DNA from: Sulfuricurvum sp.
GTDB lineage: Bacteria > Campylobacterota > Campylobacteria > Campylobacterales > Sulfurimonadaceae
Length of the DNA stretch: 41,437 nucleotides
Assembly (NCBI GenBank): GCA_024637215.1
Contig: JAGXFM010000069.1
Coordinates: 1 to 41,437 of the forward strand
Reading direction: 5' to 3'
Shown: one piece after another, positions 1 through 8,812 of the stretch
Numbering within the stretch: the first letter of the stretch is position 1
Layout: each line of letters begins with the position of its first letter
Position numbers and translations under genes: made by a program
The notes under the pieces: model-generated
Told to the model about the DNA's origin: nothing
The model's database searches: none
Seen by the model: only the letters and a program-made list of their open reading frames with translations

Positions 1-1292
1 GCCTTGCCCCCTGTGAGTTTCCTGTGCCAAGGGAAAAATACCTTCCGATGGTCACACAAGGGATCGAATGGATTCAAAATAAAAACAAGCTCATCAAGCA
101 GCTCGAAGCAAAAATGGAGTTTTATTCCGAATCGCTCCGTTTTGAAGAAGCACTGGTTTTACGAGATCGGATTGAACGAATTTCCAAAAGTGAAATCGCA
201 TCCCAAATCGATATGGCGTCCACCGAAAACTATGACGTCTTTGCTATCGCACTTAGTGAGACACGCGGCTGTATCCTCCGTCTCTTTATCCGCGAAGGTA
301 AAGTGACTTCCAGTGCGCATGACTTTATCCCCATTACCCCTTATTTTTCACTTGATGAAGCGTATGAGCGAACCTTAATAGGATTTTACGGAAATGAAAA
401 GCCCCCTATTATTGCCCCTATTTTAACCGCTCACCCTTTTGAATCCAGCGATTGGGTGCACGAGCACCTAAGCCAACTCTTCGGCAAAAAAGCGCAACTG
501 GAAATACCGCAGCGTGGAGGAAAAAAAGAGCTTATAGATCTGGCTTTAACCAATGCGCAGGAGCTGCTAAGAACACCTCAACCGACCAAAGAGATATTCT
601 TGGCACAACTCCAAGAGCTGTTTGCCCTCGACGCTCTCCCTCATCGTATCGAGGTATTTGACAACTCCCATCATGGAGGCTCTGCGACGGTAGGGGCGAT
701 GATAGCCTACGACAATGGCCGTTTTGATAAAAAAGGGTATCGTACGTACCATCTCCAAAGCCGTGATGAATACGGCCAGATGTCGGAGATGCTACGTCGC
801 CGAATAGAAGGATTTGAATCCAATCCCCCTCCTGATTTGTGGGTGCTTGATGGAGGATCAACCCTTCTGTCTTTAGCCGTTGATCTTCTAAATTCGCACG
901 GAATTCATATGGATGTAATTGCCATCAGTAAAGAAAAAATTGACGCCAAAGCTCACCGAGCCAAAGGATCTGCACGCGATATTCTCCACACGACTGAAAC
1001 GACTTTACGGCTTGAAAGTTCCGATAAACGGCTCCAATTTTTCCAAATGCTGCGCGATGAAGCCCATCGAAGTGCTATCACTTTTCATAAAAAAACAAAA
1101 CTCAAAACGGATCAATCCTCTAAATTACTCGCCATTCCCGGCATAAGTTCGGCTAAAATTCATAAGTTAATTGATTATTTCGGAACTTTCGAAGCCATCG
1201 CTCAAAGTGACTTTGAAACACTTCGCGATCTCATCGGCCAAAAAGATGCCCAAAGCATCCAAAATTACTACAGAGACCCCTTATCTAAGTAA
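1..1292 (+). CDS. uvrC: UvrABC excision nuclease subunit C (5'-truncated by window edge)
   Basis: This is the C-terminal 429 residues or so of UvrC, which makes the incisions on both sides of a lesion in nucleotide excision repair. The reading frame is open from base 3 and enters the window in the Cys-containing region before the UVR domain (LAPCEFPVPREKY). Next come a UVR motif (FYSESLRFEEALVLRDRI), which contacts UvrB, and the RNase H-like endonuclease domain. That domain begins near IEVFDNSHHGG, whose Asp is the expected catalytic residue, and includes DEYGQMSEMLRRRI. The protein ends in a helix-hairpin-helix pair (LLAIPGISSAKIHKLIDYFG) that binds DNA. The N-terminal GIY-YIG domain lies outside the window. 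A GTG at 24 can be read as a start but falls inside the conserved region, so it is not one. The next gene follows after 68 bases. Confidence 0.96.
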   Translation, partial: LAPCEFPVPREKYLPMVTQGIEWIQNKNKLIKQLEAKMEFYSESLRFEEALVLRDRIERISKSEIASQIDMASTENYDVFAIALSETRGCILRLFIREGKVTSSAHDFIPITPYFSLDEAYERTLIGFYGNEKPPIIAPILTAHPFESSDWVHEHLSQLFGKKAQLEIPQRGGKKELIDLALTNAQELLRTPQPTKEIFLAQLQELFALDALPHRIEVFDNSHHGGSATVGAMIAYDNGRFDKKGYRTYHLQSRDEYGQMSEMLRRRIEGFESNPPPDLWVLDGGSTLLSLAVDLLNSHGIHMDVIAISKEKIDAKAHRAKGSARDILHTTETTLRLESSDKRLQFFQMLRDEAHRSAITFHKKTKLKTDQSSKLLAIPGISSAKIHKLIDYFGTFEAIAQSDFETLRDLIGQKDAQSIQNYYRDPLSK

Positions 1293-1360
1293 TATTTTAT
1301 GGAGTTTATGCCATATTCCACAGATTATGTTTTCAACAGTTTTTTTCTCAAAGAGGTTAC

Positions 1361-1801
1361 ATGATAGTAAAACCTGTTCCGGTTGATGAAGAGTACTTAT
1401 TTGATGGACGCGCTATCGTTAGTGAAACGGATCTCAAAGGGATTATTACATTTGCCAACCGAAAATTTTGCGAGATTTCGGGCTATAGCGTTGACGAGTT
1501 GATCGATGAACCTCATAATCTCATACGTCATCCCGATATGCCGCGTGCGGCTTTCACTCAAATGTGGAATACGATTCAATCAGGAACCCTTTGGCACGGT
1601 TTAGTCAAAAATCTCCGTAAAGACGGACGTTATTACTGGGTTGATACCGAGGTGACGCCTACTTATGATGAAAACGGAAACGTCAAAGGGTACATGGCCG
1701 CTCGAAAACCGGCATCACGAAAAAATATCGAAGAGACCTCTGCACTGTATCAAAAAATGCTTGAGCGAGAACAACAAGGAAAAATGGGTGCTATTTTATA
1801 A
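1361..1801 (+). CDS. Aer/CetB-type PAS sensor protein
   Basis: This 146-residue soluble protein is a single PAS domain. The sequence shows the Aer-type PAS pattern: GIITFANRKFCEISGYS, the turn NLIRHPDMPRAAF, then WHGLVKNLRKDGRYYWV and GYMAARKPASR. PAS domains with this pattern in Aer and in Campylobacter CetB bind FAD and report redox state to a chemotaxis-type partner. FAD binding here is inferred. There is no membrane segment and no methyl-accepting domain, so it must signal through a partner, as CetB does with CetA. A possible ribosome site (AGAGG) lies just before the ATG. The gene overlaps the next one by 14 bases, so the product probably works with the Hpt protein and kinase that follow. 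Confidence 0.86.
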   Translation: MIVKPVPVDEEYLFDGRAIVSETDLKGIITFANRKFCEISGYSVDELIDEPHNLIRHPDMPRAAFTQMWNTIQSGTLWHGLVKNLRKDGRYYWVDTEVTPTYDENGNVKGYMAARKPASRKNIEETSALYQKMLEREQQGKMGAIL

Positions 1802-3260
1802 CCACAAACAAGAATTTATCGGCATTGACGAAGAGGGTTTAAAACTCTTAAATTATGCAACGTTTGAAGAGCTCTTAAGTGTCTGCAGTGATGTTGCCGA
1901 ATTATTTGCAAAAGAACCCGGTTATATCCACAATTTCAAAAGTTTCGGCTGGATCGATTTTTTACTTCACGCCGATTCCGATGCACGCTCAGCGATTGTA
2001 CAGGGGAATAATCGAGCTTTTTCCTGCACCCTTCAAGTCAAAAGTCTCTTTTTAAGTGAAGAGCCGTCTCAAAACGGCTATATTGTTGATATGCTCCATA
2101 TCCAATCCATCAGCGGAGATGAAATTCAACCGTTGCCAATCACCCCAAAAGCTAAGCCTGATTTAAAACCTCCGATGGCAGAGGCACCGATTCCTTATGA
2201 AAACACCTCCTCTACTTTAGCGTATGCTGATTCCCAAGATCTCCCTGATGTTCCCGTATACGACGCATTAGAGGTAGATGAAGAGCCTCTCGAAGATATC
2301 TATGCAAAGTTCGCACTGCCACTTAATGACAAAGAGTTGCAAGAGGATGTTATTAATCCTGAACCTGAACCCAATGTTGATCTCCCTGCTTTAGAAAATG
2401 TCCGCTACAGCCCTTCCGAAACAGAGTTTATCAAAAATCATAAAATCGATGAATCGTACCGATTTGATCCGAGCATAGCGGCTCACGAGCTTGGATTGCC
2501 TGTTGACCTGATTCAAGAATTTATCGGTGACTTTATCCAACAATCCCATGAGTTTAAAGAAGAACTTTTTGAAGCAGCTCTCAAAGGAGATATAAATAAT
2601 CTTAAAATATTATCTCATAAACTCAAAGGGGTGGCGGCAAATCTTCGTATCGAAGATGCTTTTGAAACGCTCCGCATTATCAATACCTCTAATGATGCCG
2701 TCGAAATAGAGGCCAATCTAAAATATTTTTACACTATCATCGCAAAATTAGAGGGAAAAGAGTTTGCACAAACTGCTTTTTCCCAAGAACTCATCCCCCC
2801 CGCTGAAGAGGCTACCTCTTTTGCAGATGATGAAATCTACGAATTTTCTTTAAAAGACAATGGAGTATTTCACACCGCAATGACGGATGAAGAGCTACCG
2901 CCTAAGATATTTTTCGAAGAGACGATTGATGAAGAGGCTCAGCCAACCGATCCGACCCAACTGCTCCACCTTGATAGGGTTATGCTAGCCAAAGAACTTG
3001 GAATTGAAGATATTTTCTTGACTGATTTAATTCATGAATACAAACAAGACGCTCTTCGTTCCGGAAAAGAAATTGTTGCTTCAATCGCAGCATTTGATAC
3101 TCATGCTTGGAAAAATACAGCCACAAAACTCAAAGGGATCAGCGATAATCTAAGACTAAATCAGATTTCTGATGAATTAGCTATTTTGTCTCAAACCAAT
3201 GATGCGCAGGAGGCGAATAAAGCTTCCAAACGGCTCAACAGCTTTCTCGAACAACTATAA
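1788..3260 (+). CDS. PAS-like / tandem Hpt phosphotransfer protein
   Basis: This protein of about 490 residues has a degenerate PAS-like N-terminus (about 1-107), a Pro/Asp/Glu-rich linker and two histidine-phosphotransfer (Hpt) modules. Hpt1 (about 225-330) has the canonical LSHKLKGVAANLR with His277 as phosphoacceptor. Hpt2 (about 395-490) has the same frame, NTATKLKGISDNLR, but the His is replaced by Thr446, so it should not accept phosphate. I chose the GTG at 1788, which overlaps the PAS gene by 14 bases, because AAGGA sits 7 bases upstream at 1776-1780. The longer reading from 1665 lies entirely within the PAS gene. A TTG at 1761 is less likely. The protein probably shuttles phosphate between the hybrid kinase downstream and the single-domain regulator after it; that relay is inferred from gene order. 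Confidence 0.8.
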   Translation: MLFYNHKQEFIGIDEEGLKLLNYATFEELLSVCSDVAELFAKEPGYIHNFKSFGWIDFLLHADSDARSAIVQGNNRAFSCTLQVKSLFLSEEPSQNGYIVDMLHIQSISGDEIQPLPITPKAKPDLKPPMAEAPIPYENTSSTLAYADSQDLPDVPVYDALEVDEEPLEDIYAKFALPLNDKELQEDVINPEPEPNVDLPALENVRYSPSETEFIKNHKIDESYRFDPSIAAHELGLPVDLIQEFIGDFIQQSHEFKEELFEAALKGDINNLKILSHKLKGVAANLRIEDAFETLRIINTSNDAVEIEANLKYFYTIIAKLEGKEFAQTAFSQELIPPAEEATSFADDEIYEFSLKDNGVFHTAMTDEELPPKIFFEETIDEEAQPTDPTQLLHLDRVMLAKELGIEDIFLTDLIHEYKQDALRSGKEIVASIAAFDTHAWKNTATKLKGISDNLRLNQISDELAILSQTNDAQEANKASKRLNSFLEQL

Positions 3261-3268
3261 GGGATCGC

Positions 3269-6200
3269 ATGCAGTTAGGACTTAGAAATCGCCTTCGCAT
3301 CATCAGTCTCCTACCTATTCTCATACTTTTTATACTTGCTAGTTACTATGTTTATAATGCCTATATCAGCTATAAAGCGGCAGGGCAGCTTCAAGAACGG
3401 CTAGAAGGCAATAAACAACTCAATGATTTAATCAACAACCTCTCTCGTGAACGCGGGATGACGGTGATGTATATGGGAAATGATTCGGTAGCCACACTCA
3501 AATCACTCCACGCACAACGCACTCTTGTTGATCAAAAAATCGACGCTTATCAAAAGCACATCCTAAAGCTGGAACCTATCAATGCAATCGAAGCCGAAAA
3601 TACGTTTGCATTATCCAAACGCATTGCGCATATCCAAAAGAAAATTATTCAATCTCGACCGCTTGTCGATAACGGTAATGCCCAATTTGATAAAATTTTC
3701 ACCGACCTTTACAGTAACGCTCAAGAAGAGCTGATTAACGAACTCACCGGACTTGCAACACTTCATTTCGATGAAAAGATCAACGCACTCTCTTCAGCCT
3801 ATTTATCGTTAGTCCGCGCCAACGAATACAGCAGTATTGAGCGAGACTACATGACGTATATCCTCTCTCGCGCTACCCCGCTTACTGAGGGTGAACTCAA
3901 TAAGTGGATCTCTTTAATTGCCAAATCTGACACGTTAAATCTTGAGGGTATCAATAATAAGCCAATCCAGACCAAGCTACAATCTTTTCTTCACAACAGA
4001 GAGAATAGTGAACTTTTTTTCGACATCACAACGGAGAGAACCGCTATTTTACAAGCCAGTACGACCGGAGCTTTTACAACACAATCGGGCATTTGGTTTG
4101 CTATGATTTCAGAGAAAATCGAGACAATTAACGAAGCGGAGAAAATATTAATTAATGCGATGGAGGAACGCGCTTCCGTAGTAAAAAACCAAGCAGTTCA
4201 AGTTCTTATTATCGCAATAGCCGTCTGGATTGTAGGGGTATTAATAGCCATTTTAGGGTACCTCTTCTTTGCTGAAATCACCACCAATATTAAAAATCTT
4301 GAATCGGTTCTCATGCGGGTTGCCGAAGATACTCACGATAATGAAGCTGAAATACTCAGTCATACCATTGATCTCAATACGACAGCAGGGACAGCACAAG
4401 CCTACGCTTTGCTTGAACGGATCATCGAACAAACCCTTAATGACAAACACTACGCGATGGAAGCATCTGAAGCCAAATCGATGTTTTTAGCCAATATGTC
4501 CCATGAAATCCGTACTCCTCTCAACGGTATCGTCGGATTTACCGAATTACTCAAAGATACGGAACTCCATGCCGAGCAACGTGAATTTATTGATATCATT
4601 GAAAAAAGTTCCGAAAATCTTCTTGAGATCATTAATAACATTCTCGATCTTTCAAAAATTGAGAACAATAAACTCGATATTGAAGAGATCGTCTTTAACC
4701 CTATCGATGAATTTGAAAATGCCGTCGAAGTGTACGGAGTACGCGCGTCTGAAAAACATATTGACCTTGCGTGCTACGTCGATCCAAGTTTGGAACATCC
4801 CCTCAAAGGGGACCCGACTAAAATCAAAGAGGTAATCATCAATCTCCTCAGCAATGCCGTTAAATTCACCAATAGCGGCGGGGCCATTAGTGTCGATATC
4901 CGCCGAGTAGAGTGTGAAACCCTTAACCGAACCAAAATACGCTTCCAGGTCAAAGACAACGGAATCGGTATCACCAGTGAACAGCGCTCCCGTATTTTTG
5001 AAGCATTTTCGCAAGCCGATACTTCGATTACACGCAAATACGGCGGTACCGGCTTAGGTCTGACCATTTCCAGCCGTTTTGTCGAACTGATGGGAAGTAA
5101 ACTTGATCTTGATAGCGAACCGGGGAGCGGAACAACTTTCTTTTTTACTCTGGAATTTGAAGAACTTGATACCCTTAATGAATCTTTTAAAGGATCTTTC
5201 TCTAACCTCAATGTACTCCTATTAGAAAATCATTCAAAGAAAAAACTCCAAAATACCTACCTCAAAGAGTATCTTGATTATTTTGGAGTTAATTACACTC
5301 CGTTCTACGAGAGGAATGAGCTCAAAATATTAGAAAACCAGCTCAATTACGATTTGCTATTTGTTGATAACGACTATTCTAACGATGAGGATACGGTTGT
5401 TTACGCTTCCTCACAAGAGCAATTGGTTCTTATAACCAAATCGTTTTATATGAAGAAGATCGATTCTATGGGAATTGATATCTTTAAAGTTTTATATGAA
5501 CCGCTTAACAGTACAAAAATTCGGACTACCCTTGAAGCCTATGATATGGAAGTCTTCAGCAATCGAAAAGTCAAAGCATCCCGTCATAAAAGATTTGATG
5601 GAAAAAACTCTCGTTTTGCGGCATCGGCACTCGTTGCTGAAGACAATGTTATCAACCAAAAACTTATTCAACGGACACTTGAAGACCTCGGTTTGGAGAT
5701 CACCCTCGCTTCAAACGGTCTTGAAGCCTTTGAAAAACGTAAAAATAGGAACTTCGATATTATTTTCATGGATATTCAAATGCCGGTACTTGACGGTATT
5801 GAAGCAACGCAAGAGATTTTAGAGTTTGAAGAAGATTACGGACACACGCACATTCCGATCATCGCTTTGACCGCCAATGCCCTTAAAGGAGATCGTGAAC
5901 GCTTTATGGCGGCAGGGATGGATGAATATACAACAAAACCTTTAGTTAGAAGTGAAATCATCTCTTTACTCAACAACTTTTTGTCTCATAAAATTATTAA
6001 AATCAATCCTATTTCAGAATCAACCGATATTCTGATCGCAAAACAAAACCCCCTTGAATTAAAACTCTTTACGCGTATTCTCGATGATCTAGGATATACC
6101 TATAAAAGTGTAGCTACCGCCAATGAGCTTCAAGAGGAACTCCGTGATCACCGCTACAAACTTGCACTGTTTGACAAAACCCTAAGTGCGTTAAGTCTCA

Positions 6201-6394
6201 AGGATCTGTATGATATAATCCACACCTATAACCGTGATACTTCTCTGGTAATGCTGATCGATCCAAGCACCTCCAAAGAGGCTGAGGATGCGATGTATGT
6301 TCATGAGATCATCAAGAATATCATCAACAAAGATTTATTACGCCTTGTTTTTGAAAAATTTATCTACGTAAATGGGGAAAATCAAAATGGATGA
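3269..6394 (+). CDS. NIT-domain hybrid sensor histidine kinase with three receiver-like domains
   Basis: This is a 1041-residue inner-membrane kinase. Membrane segments are at about 11-30 and 312-333. Between them is a periplasmic sensor with the NIT-domain signature LINNLSRERGMTVMYMG near its start; the NIT family is associated with nitrate/nitrite sensing, but the ligand here is unproven. The kinase core shows the H-box (ANMSHEIRTPLNG, His412), N-box (INLLSNAVKFT), G1 (DNGIGI) and G2 (GGTGLGLTI). Three receiver-like domains follow. The middle one (about 785-905) is complete, with AEDN, IIFMDIQMPVLDG (Asp835), ALTA and TTKP. The first (about 645-755) and third (about 920-1035) keep a possible Asp (700, 969) but lack the paired acidic residues that bind Mg. 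The gene starts 8 bases after the Hpt gene and overlaps the next by 8 bases. Confidence 0.92.
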   Translation: MQLGLRNRLRIISLLPILILFILASYYVYNAYISYKAAGQLQERLEGNKQLNDLINNLSRERGMTVMYMGNDSVATLKSLHAQRTLVDQKIDAYQKHILKLEPINAIEAENTFALSKRIAHIQKKIIQSRPLVDNGNAQFDKIFTDLYSNAQEELINELTGLATLHFDEKINALSSAYLSLVRANEYSSIERDYMTYILSRATPLTEGELNKWISLIAKSDTLNLEGINNKPIQTKLQSFLHNRENSELFFDITTERTAILQASTTGAFTTQSGIWFAMISEKIETINEAEKILINAMEERASVVKNQAVQVLIIAIAVWIVGVLIAILGYLFFAEITTNIKNLESVLMRVAEDTHDNEAEILSHTIDLNTTAGTAQAYALLERIIEQTLNDKHYAMEASEAKSMFLANMSHEIRTPLNGIVGFTELLKDTELHAEQREFIDIIEKSSENLLEIINNILDLSKIENNKLDIEEIVFNPIDEFENAVEVYGVRASEKHIDLACYVDPSLEHPLKGDPTKIKEVIINLLSNAVKFTNSGGAISVDIRRVECETLNRTKIRFQVKDNGIGITSEQRSRIFEAFSQADTSITRKYGGTGLGLTISSRFVELMGSKLDLDSEPGSGTTFFFTLEFEELDTLNESFKGSFSNLNVLLLENHSKKKLQNTYLKEYLDYFGVNYTPFYERNELKILENQLNYDLLFVDNDYSNDEDTVVYASSQEQLVLITKSFYMKKIDSMGIDIFKVLYEPLNSTKIRTTLEAYDMEVFSNRKVKASRHKRFDGKNSRFAASALVAEDNVINQKLIQRTLEDLGLEITLASNGLEAFEKRKNRNFDIIFMDIQMPVLDGIEATQEILEFEEDYGHTHIPIIALTANALKGDRERFMAAGMDEYTTKPLVRSEIISLLNNFLSHKIIKINPISESTDILIAKQNPLELKLFTRILDDLGYTYKSVATANELQEELRDHRYKLALFDKTLSALSLKDLYDIIHTYNRDTSLVMLIDPSTSKEAEDAMYVHEIIKNIINKDLLRLVFEKFIYVNGENQNG

Positions 6395-6764
6395 GAAAAA
6401 ATTAAAAGTTCTCGCGGTGGATGATGATTTGATCAACCTCAAGCTGCTCAAAACCATGTTGATGAAAACCCCCAACGTATCTCAAGTCGTTGAAGCTAAA
6501 AACGGTGCGGATGCAATCGGTCTCCTCAAAGCTCAAAACGATATCGACATTATTCTCTTAGATATCATCATGCCGGTCATGGGCGGAATCGAAATGCTTA
6601 AAGTTATTCGTGCCGATGAATCACTGCGTCAACTTCCGGTCATCGTTCTCACAACCGATGAAACAAAAAAAGGGGAAGCGTTAGAGTGTGGAGCAAACGG
6701 ATTTCTTATGAAGCCCGTCCGTGAAAAAGATGTCCTCGCTAAAATTTCCCAACTCGCCCTCTAA
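6387..6764 (+). CDS. CheY-like single-domain response regulator
   Basis: This 125-residue protein is a lone receiver domain. It has the acidic triplet (LAVDDD), the phosphorylation site (IILLDIIMPVMGG), the switch Thr (VLTTDE) and the conserved Lys (LMKPVRE). There is no output domain, so it probably acts by binding a target protein or by passing phosphate to an Hpt domain. I placed the start at the ATG at 6387, giving an 8-base overlap with the kinase gene and a GGGGA ribosome site 7 bases upstream. An in-frame ATG at 6372 would add five residues. It is the last gene of the PAS-Hpt-kinase-regulator unit and runs convergently towards the pilin cassette. Confidence 0.92.
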   Translation: MDEKKLKVLAVDDDLINLKLLKTMLMKTPNVSQVVEAKNGADAIGLLKAQNDIDIILLDIIMPVMGGIEMLKVIRADESLRQLPVIVLTTDETKKGEALECGANGFLMKPVREKDVLAKISQLAL

Positions 6765-6778
6765 TCGTTTTAAACCTC

Positions 6779-7228
6779 TTAAAGTTCTTGCCAAGAACGT
6801 TTGTGTGTCCGAATCTCTTCTGTGGAGATATCATGATCCGTTACCGTCGCATCGATCAGTACCATAGTATTTTTCCCGGTATTACTGGCCAACGTTGTGC
6901 ATCCTGCTCCTATCGGAGATGCACCTTCAAAAGAGTAGGCTAAAGAGACATTAATATCGAACATATTGTTTCCATCAGCATCATTGACCCTAATATCAAG
7001 TTGATTGAGACATGTTCCGGCAGACGTATTCACATCTTGCGCGCGCATAAGGGCATACTCCGTCGCACTTTGCGCCAGCAACTCCGCTTGTGCTCGCAGG
7101 TAACTATCGGAGATAGATTTACTTCCGATAGAAGCATTCGACAAAAGCAATGCACCCCCTGAGGCTACGATAACAACCACAAAAATAGCCAGAATCATGG
7201 CAAAGCCTTTGCGTTTAATAACGGACAT
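6779..7228 (-). CDS. PilX/MshP-like minor prepilin
   Basis: This protein of about 149 residues has a type III signal-like N-terminus: a short basic leader (MSVIKRKG), predicted cleavage before Phe9 (G^FAMILAIF) and a single hydrophobic helix. Position +5 of the mature protein is Leu instead of the usual Glu. That is typical of PilX, MshP and GspK-type minor pilins that sit at the filament tip. I chose the ATG at 7228 over a longer reading to 7276 because AAAGGA lies 6-7 bases upstream. This gives a 14-base overlap with the preceding prepilin gene. Two Cys residues in the mature part (CLNQL, GAGCTTL) may form a disulfide. It is the last gene of the cassette. Its function is inferred from the helix pattern and gene order. 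Confidence 0.78.
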   Translation of the reverse strand: MSVIKRKGFAMILAIFVVVIVASGGALLLSNASIGSKSISDSYLRAQAELLAQSATEYALMRAQDVNTSAGTCLNQLDIRVNDADGNNMFDINVSLAYSFEGASPIGAGCTTLASNTGKNTMVLIDATVTDHDISTEEIRTHKRSWQEL

Positions 7229-8147
7229 GCACCATCCTTTCACGGCAAATTTGTCGATCACTCGCATTGGTATCACTTAAATCATCCGCCAACCCCTGCA
7301 AACAAATTTTTAGGGTATAAATATTACCGATATTCGAATTCATTATAGTATTAGTATTATCGTACAATATCGTAAAATGGGTCACTTTATCCGCTAACAA
7401 TCGAGCGGTCGCCCCACTATATTGGTCAGAATTCCATGGCTGAAATCCGCTGTACAAATTAAACTGCCCATCTCTTGCCCGAAATGCATACGCGGTACGC
7501 ATCACATAAGCGCGACTTGCCTCTCCGCGGATACTGAGAGTTCCGCTAAGCGTCAGGTTTGTATCCGAATCAGCCGAAACTACCGTCCGATAAACGTCAT
7601 TCGTATTGCCCGTAATAGGATCGTTCCACCCAAATCGTCCACACTCATCACTTCCCTCACCCAACCCGTCACTTCGAAATATGGCCGAACCCGCCAACGG
7701 ATTTGCTAAATTCAAAGCGGTAAAATTGGCATCCGCGGAAACAAGAGTATTTCCGATGCTGAGAACATCACTCGTCCATCCCGGACGCCATCTTACTCCA
7801 TCCCAGAAGCCTCTAAGCCCCTCATTATCTACACTAACCAGTGCAATCGTGTAATCGCTGTCGCTATCGCTATCACTCGGGATACCGACACATTGTGTAC
7901 CAAAAACCGTGTCATTGGCATCCAAGCGAATAATAGATGCCGAGATTCCATTCTCGAAATATTTAGAAATCTGCTCTAATACCCGATCTGCCTGAGCCAC
8001 CCGTTTTGTATACTCTCCCGTCCGATAAATACCATCATAATATTGGCGCAAAGCCTCAAATGCCACCCCTGCTATGATGCCCATAATGACAATAACAAAC
8101 AACAATTCAATCATACTAAAAGCTTTGCGATGCATTGAAACTTTCAT
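7215..8147 (-). CDS. MshO-like minor prepilin
   Basis: This 310-residue protein begins with a prepilin leader and helix, RKA^FSMIELLFVIVIMGI, with Glu at +5 and Ala instead of the usual Gly before the cleavage site. The region after the helix (GEYTKRVAQADRVLEQISKY) resembles MshO and PilW proteins, whose pattern there is Arg/Glu-rich helical; this is recalled from the family, not aligned. The large globular part is rich in Asp, Asn and Ser and has several Cys residues. The start at 8147 overlaps the upstream stop by four bases (ATGA), which implies translational coupling. An alternative ATG at 8135 would give a shorter leader. It probably helps prime or cap a type IV filament together with the neighbouring prepilins. 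Confidence 0.78.
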   Translation of the reverse strand: MKVSMHRKAFSMIELLFVIVIMGIIAGVAFEALRQYYDGIYRTGEYTKRVAQADRVLEQISKYFENGISASIIRLDANDTVFGTQCVGIPSDSDSDSDYTIALVSVDNEGLRGFWDGVRWRPGWTSDVLSIGNTLVSADANFTALNLANPLAGSAIFRSDGLGEGSDECGRFGWNDPITGNTNDVYRTVVSADSDTNLTLSGTLSIRGEASRAYVMRTAYAFRARDGQFNLYSGFQPWNSDQYSGATARLLADKVTHFTILYDNTNTIMNSNIGNIYTLKICLQGLADDLSDTNASDRQICRERMVHVRY

Positions 8148-8812
8148 TCGGAAAACTTTCCGACATTGGATTTAAAAAATGTCAATGTCATATCGACATC
8201 AGGATTATTATTCTGGCATCGTACCACTACCCTTTTGAGATGAGTTGCGGTTCCAGCAGCATTCGGGTCTATATTTGTGGATGAACCAAGTTGCCACGTT
8301 GCCGTAGCGATTCCGCCATTAATCGCCGAAGTCGTTGCGGTTACATAACTGACGTTGTAGCTTATCGGAATCGTATAGATAGTTCCGCCCGTAGCATTGA
8401 TTTCCAAATTATAATTTCGATTATGCAGCTGCTCGATACCTCGGCTAAGATTCAAATCCCCATTCACCGGAGCCGGTAACATTGCGGGAGCGGCATTAGA
8501 GCATACCATGCGTGAGTCAGGATTTCGACGATACCGCTCCTCGCCGTCTTGACGATCACACTCCATATCTCCCGTTATACGTAAAGGTCTAAATTCAGGA
8601 GCCGTAGAGTTCTCATCCCACCGAGACTGAGAGACTTTAGTGATCTCGCCCATCATCCTCTTTAAAATATCTTCATCAATAATCATCACTTTAGAAACCT
8701 TTTCCGCCACAGAGAGGATGGAGGGGATCGTCAAAATGCTTATGGCAATAATAACGATGGCAAAAATAAGCTCGATCATCGCCATAGCAGAACGTATCAT
8801 CACCCCTCTCAT
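8144..8812 (-). CDS. MshD-like minor prepilin
   Basis: This 222-residue protein has a prepilin-like N-terminus: leader MRGVMIRSA, then MAMIELIFAIVIIAI with Glu at +5. Cleavage is predicted after Ala9, giving an unusual Met+1. The mature domain has Cys-containing segments (DMECDRQDGE, RMVCSNAAP) and ends in a beta-rich C-terminus (VVVRCQNNNPDVDMTLTFF). The ATG at 8812 shares its A with the TGA stop of the giant gene upstream. A TTG at 8815 and an ATG at 8800 are alternatives. Position and size suggest an MshD-type minor pilin; the family match beyond the N-terminal helix is weak. It is co-transcribed with the next prepilin, which overlaps it by four bases. Confidence 0.72.
   Translation of the reverse strand: MRGVMIRSAMAMIELIFAIVIIAISILTIPSILSVAEKVSKVMIIDEDILKRMMGEITKVSQSRWDENSTAPEFRPLRITGDMECDRQDGEERYRRNPDSRMVCSNAAPAMLPAPVNGDLNLSRGIEQLHNRNYNLEINATGGTIYTIPISYNVSYVTATTSAINGGIATATWQLGSSTNIDPNAAGTATHLKRVVVRCQNNNPDVDMTLTFFKSNVGKFSE

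Noticed and set aside
1665-1787. Longer N-terminus for the Hpt protein
   Set aside because: It lies wholly inside the PAS gene in another frame and its residues look like out-of-frame translation (basic, no domain). The GTG at 1788 has a proper ribosome site.
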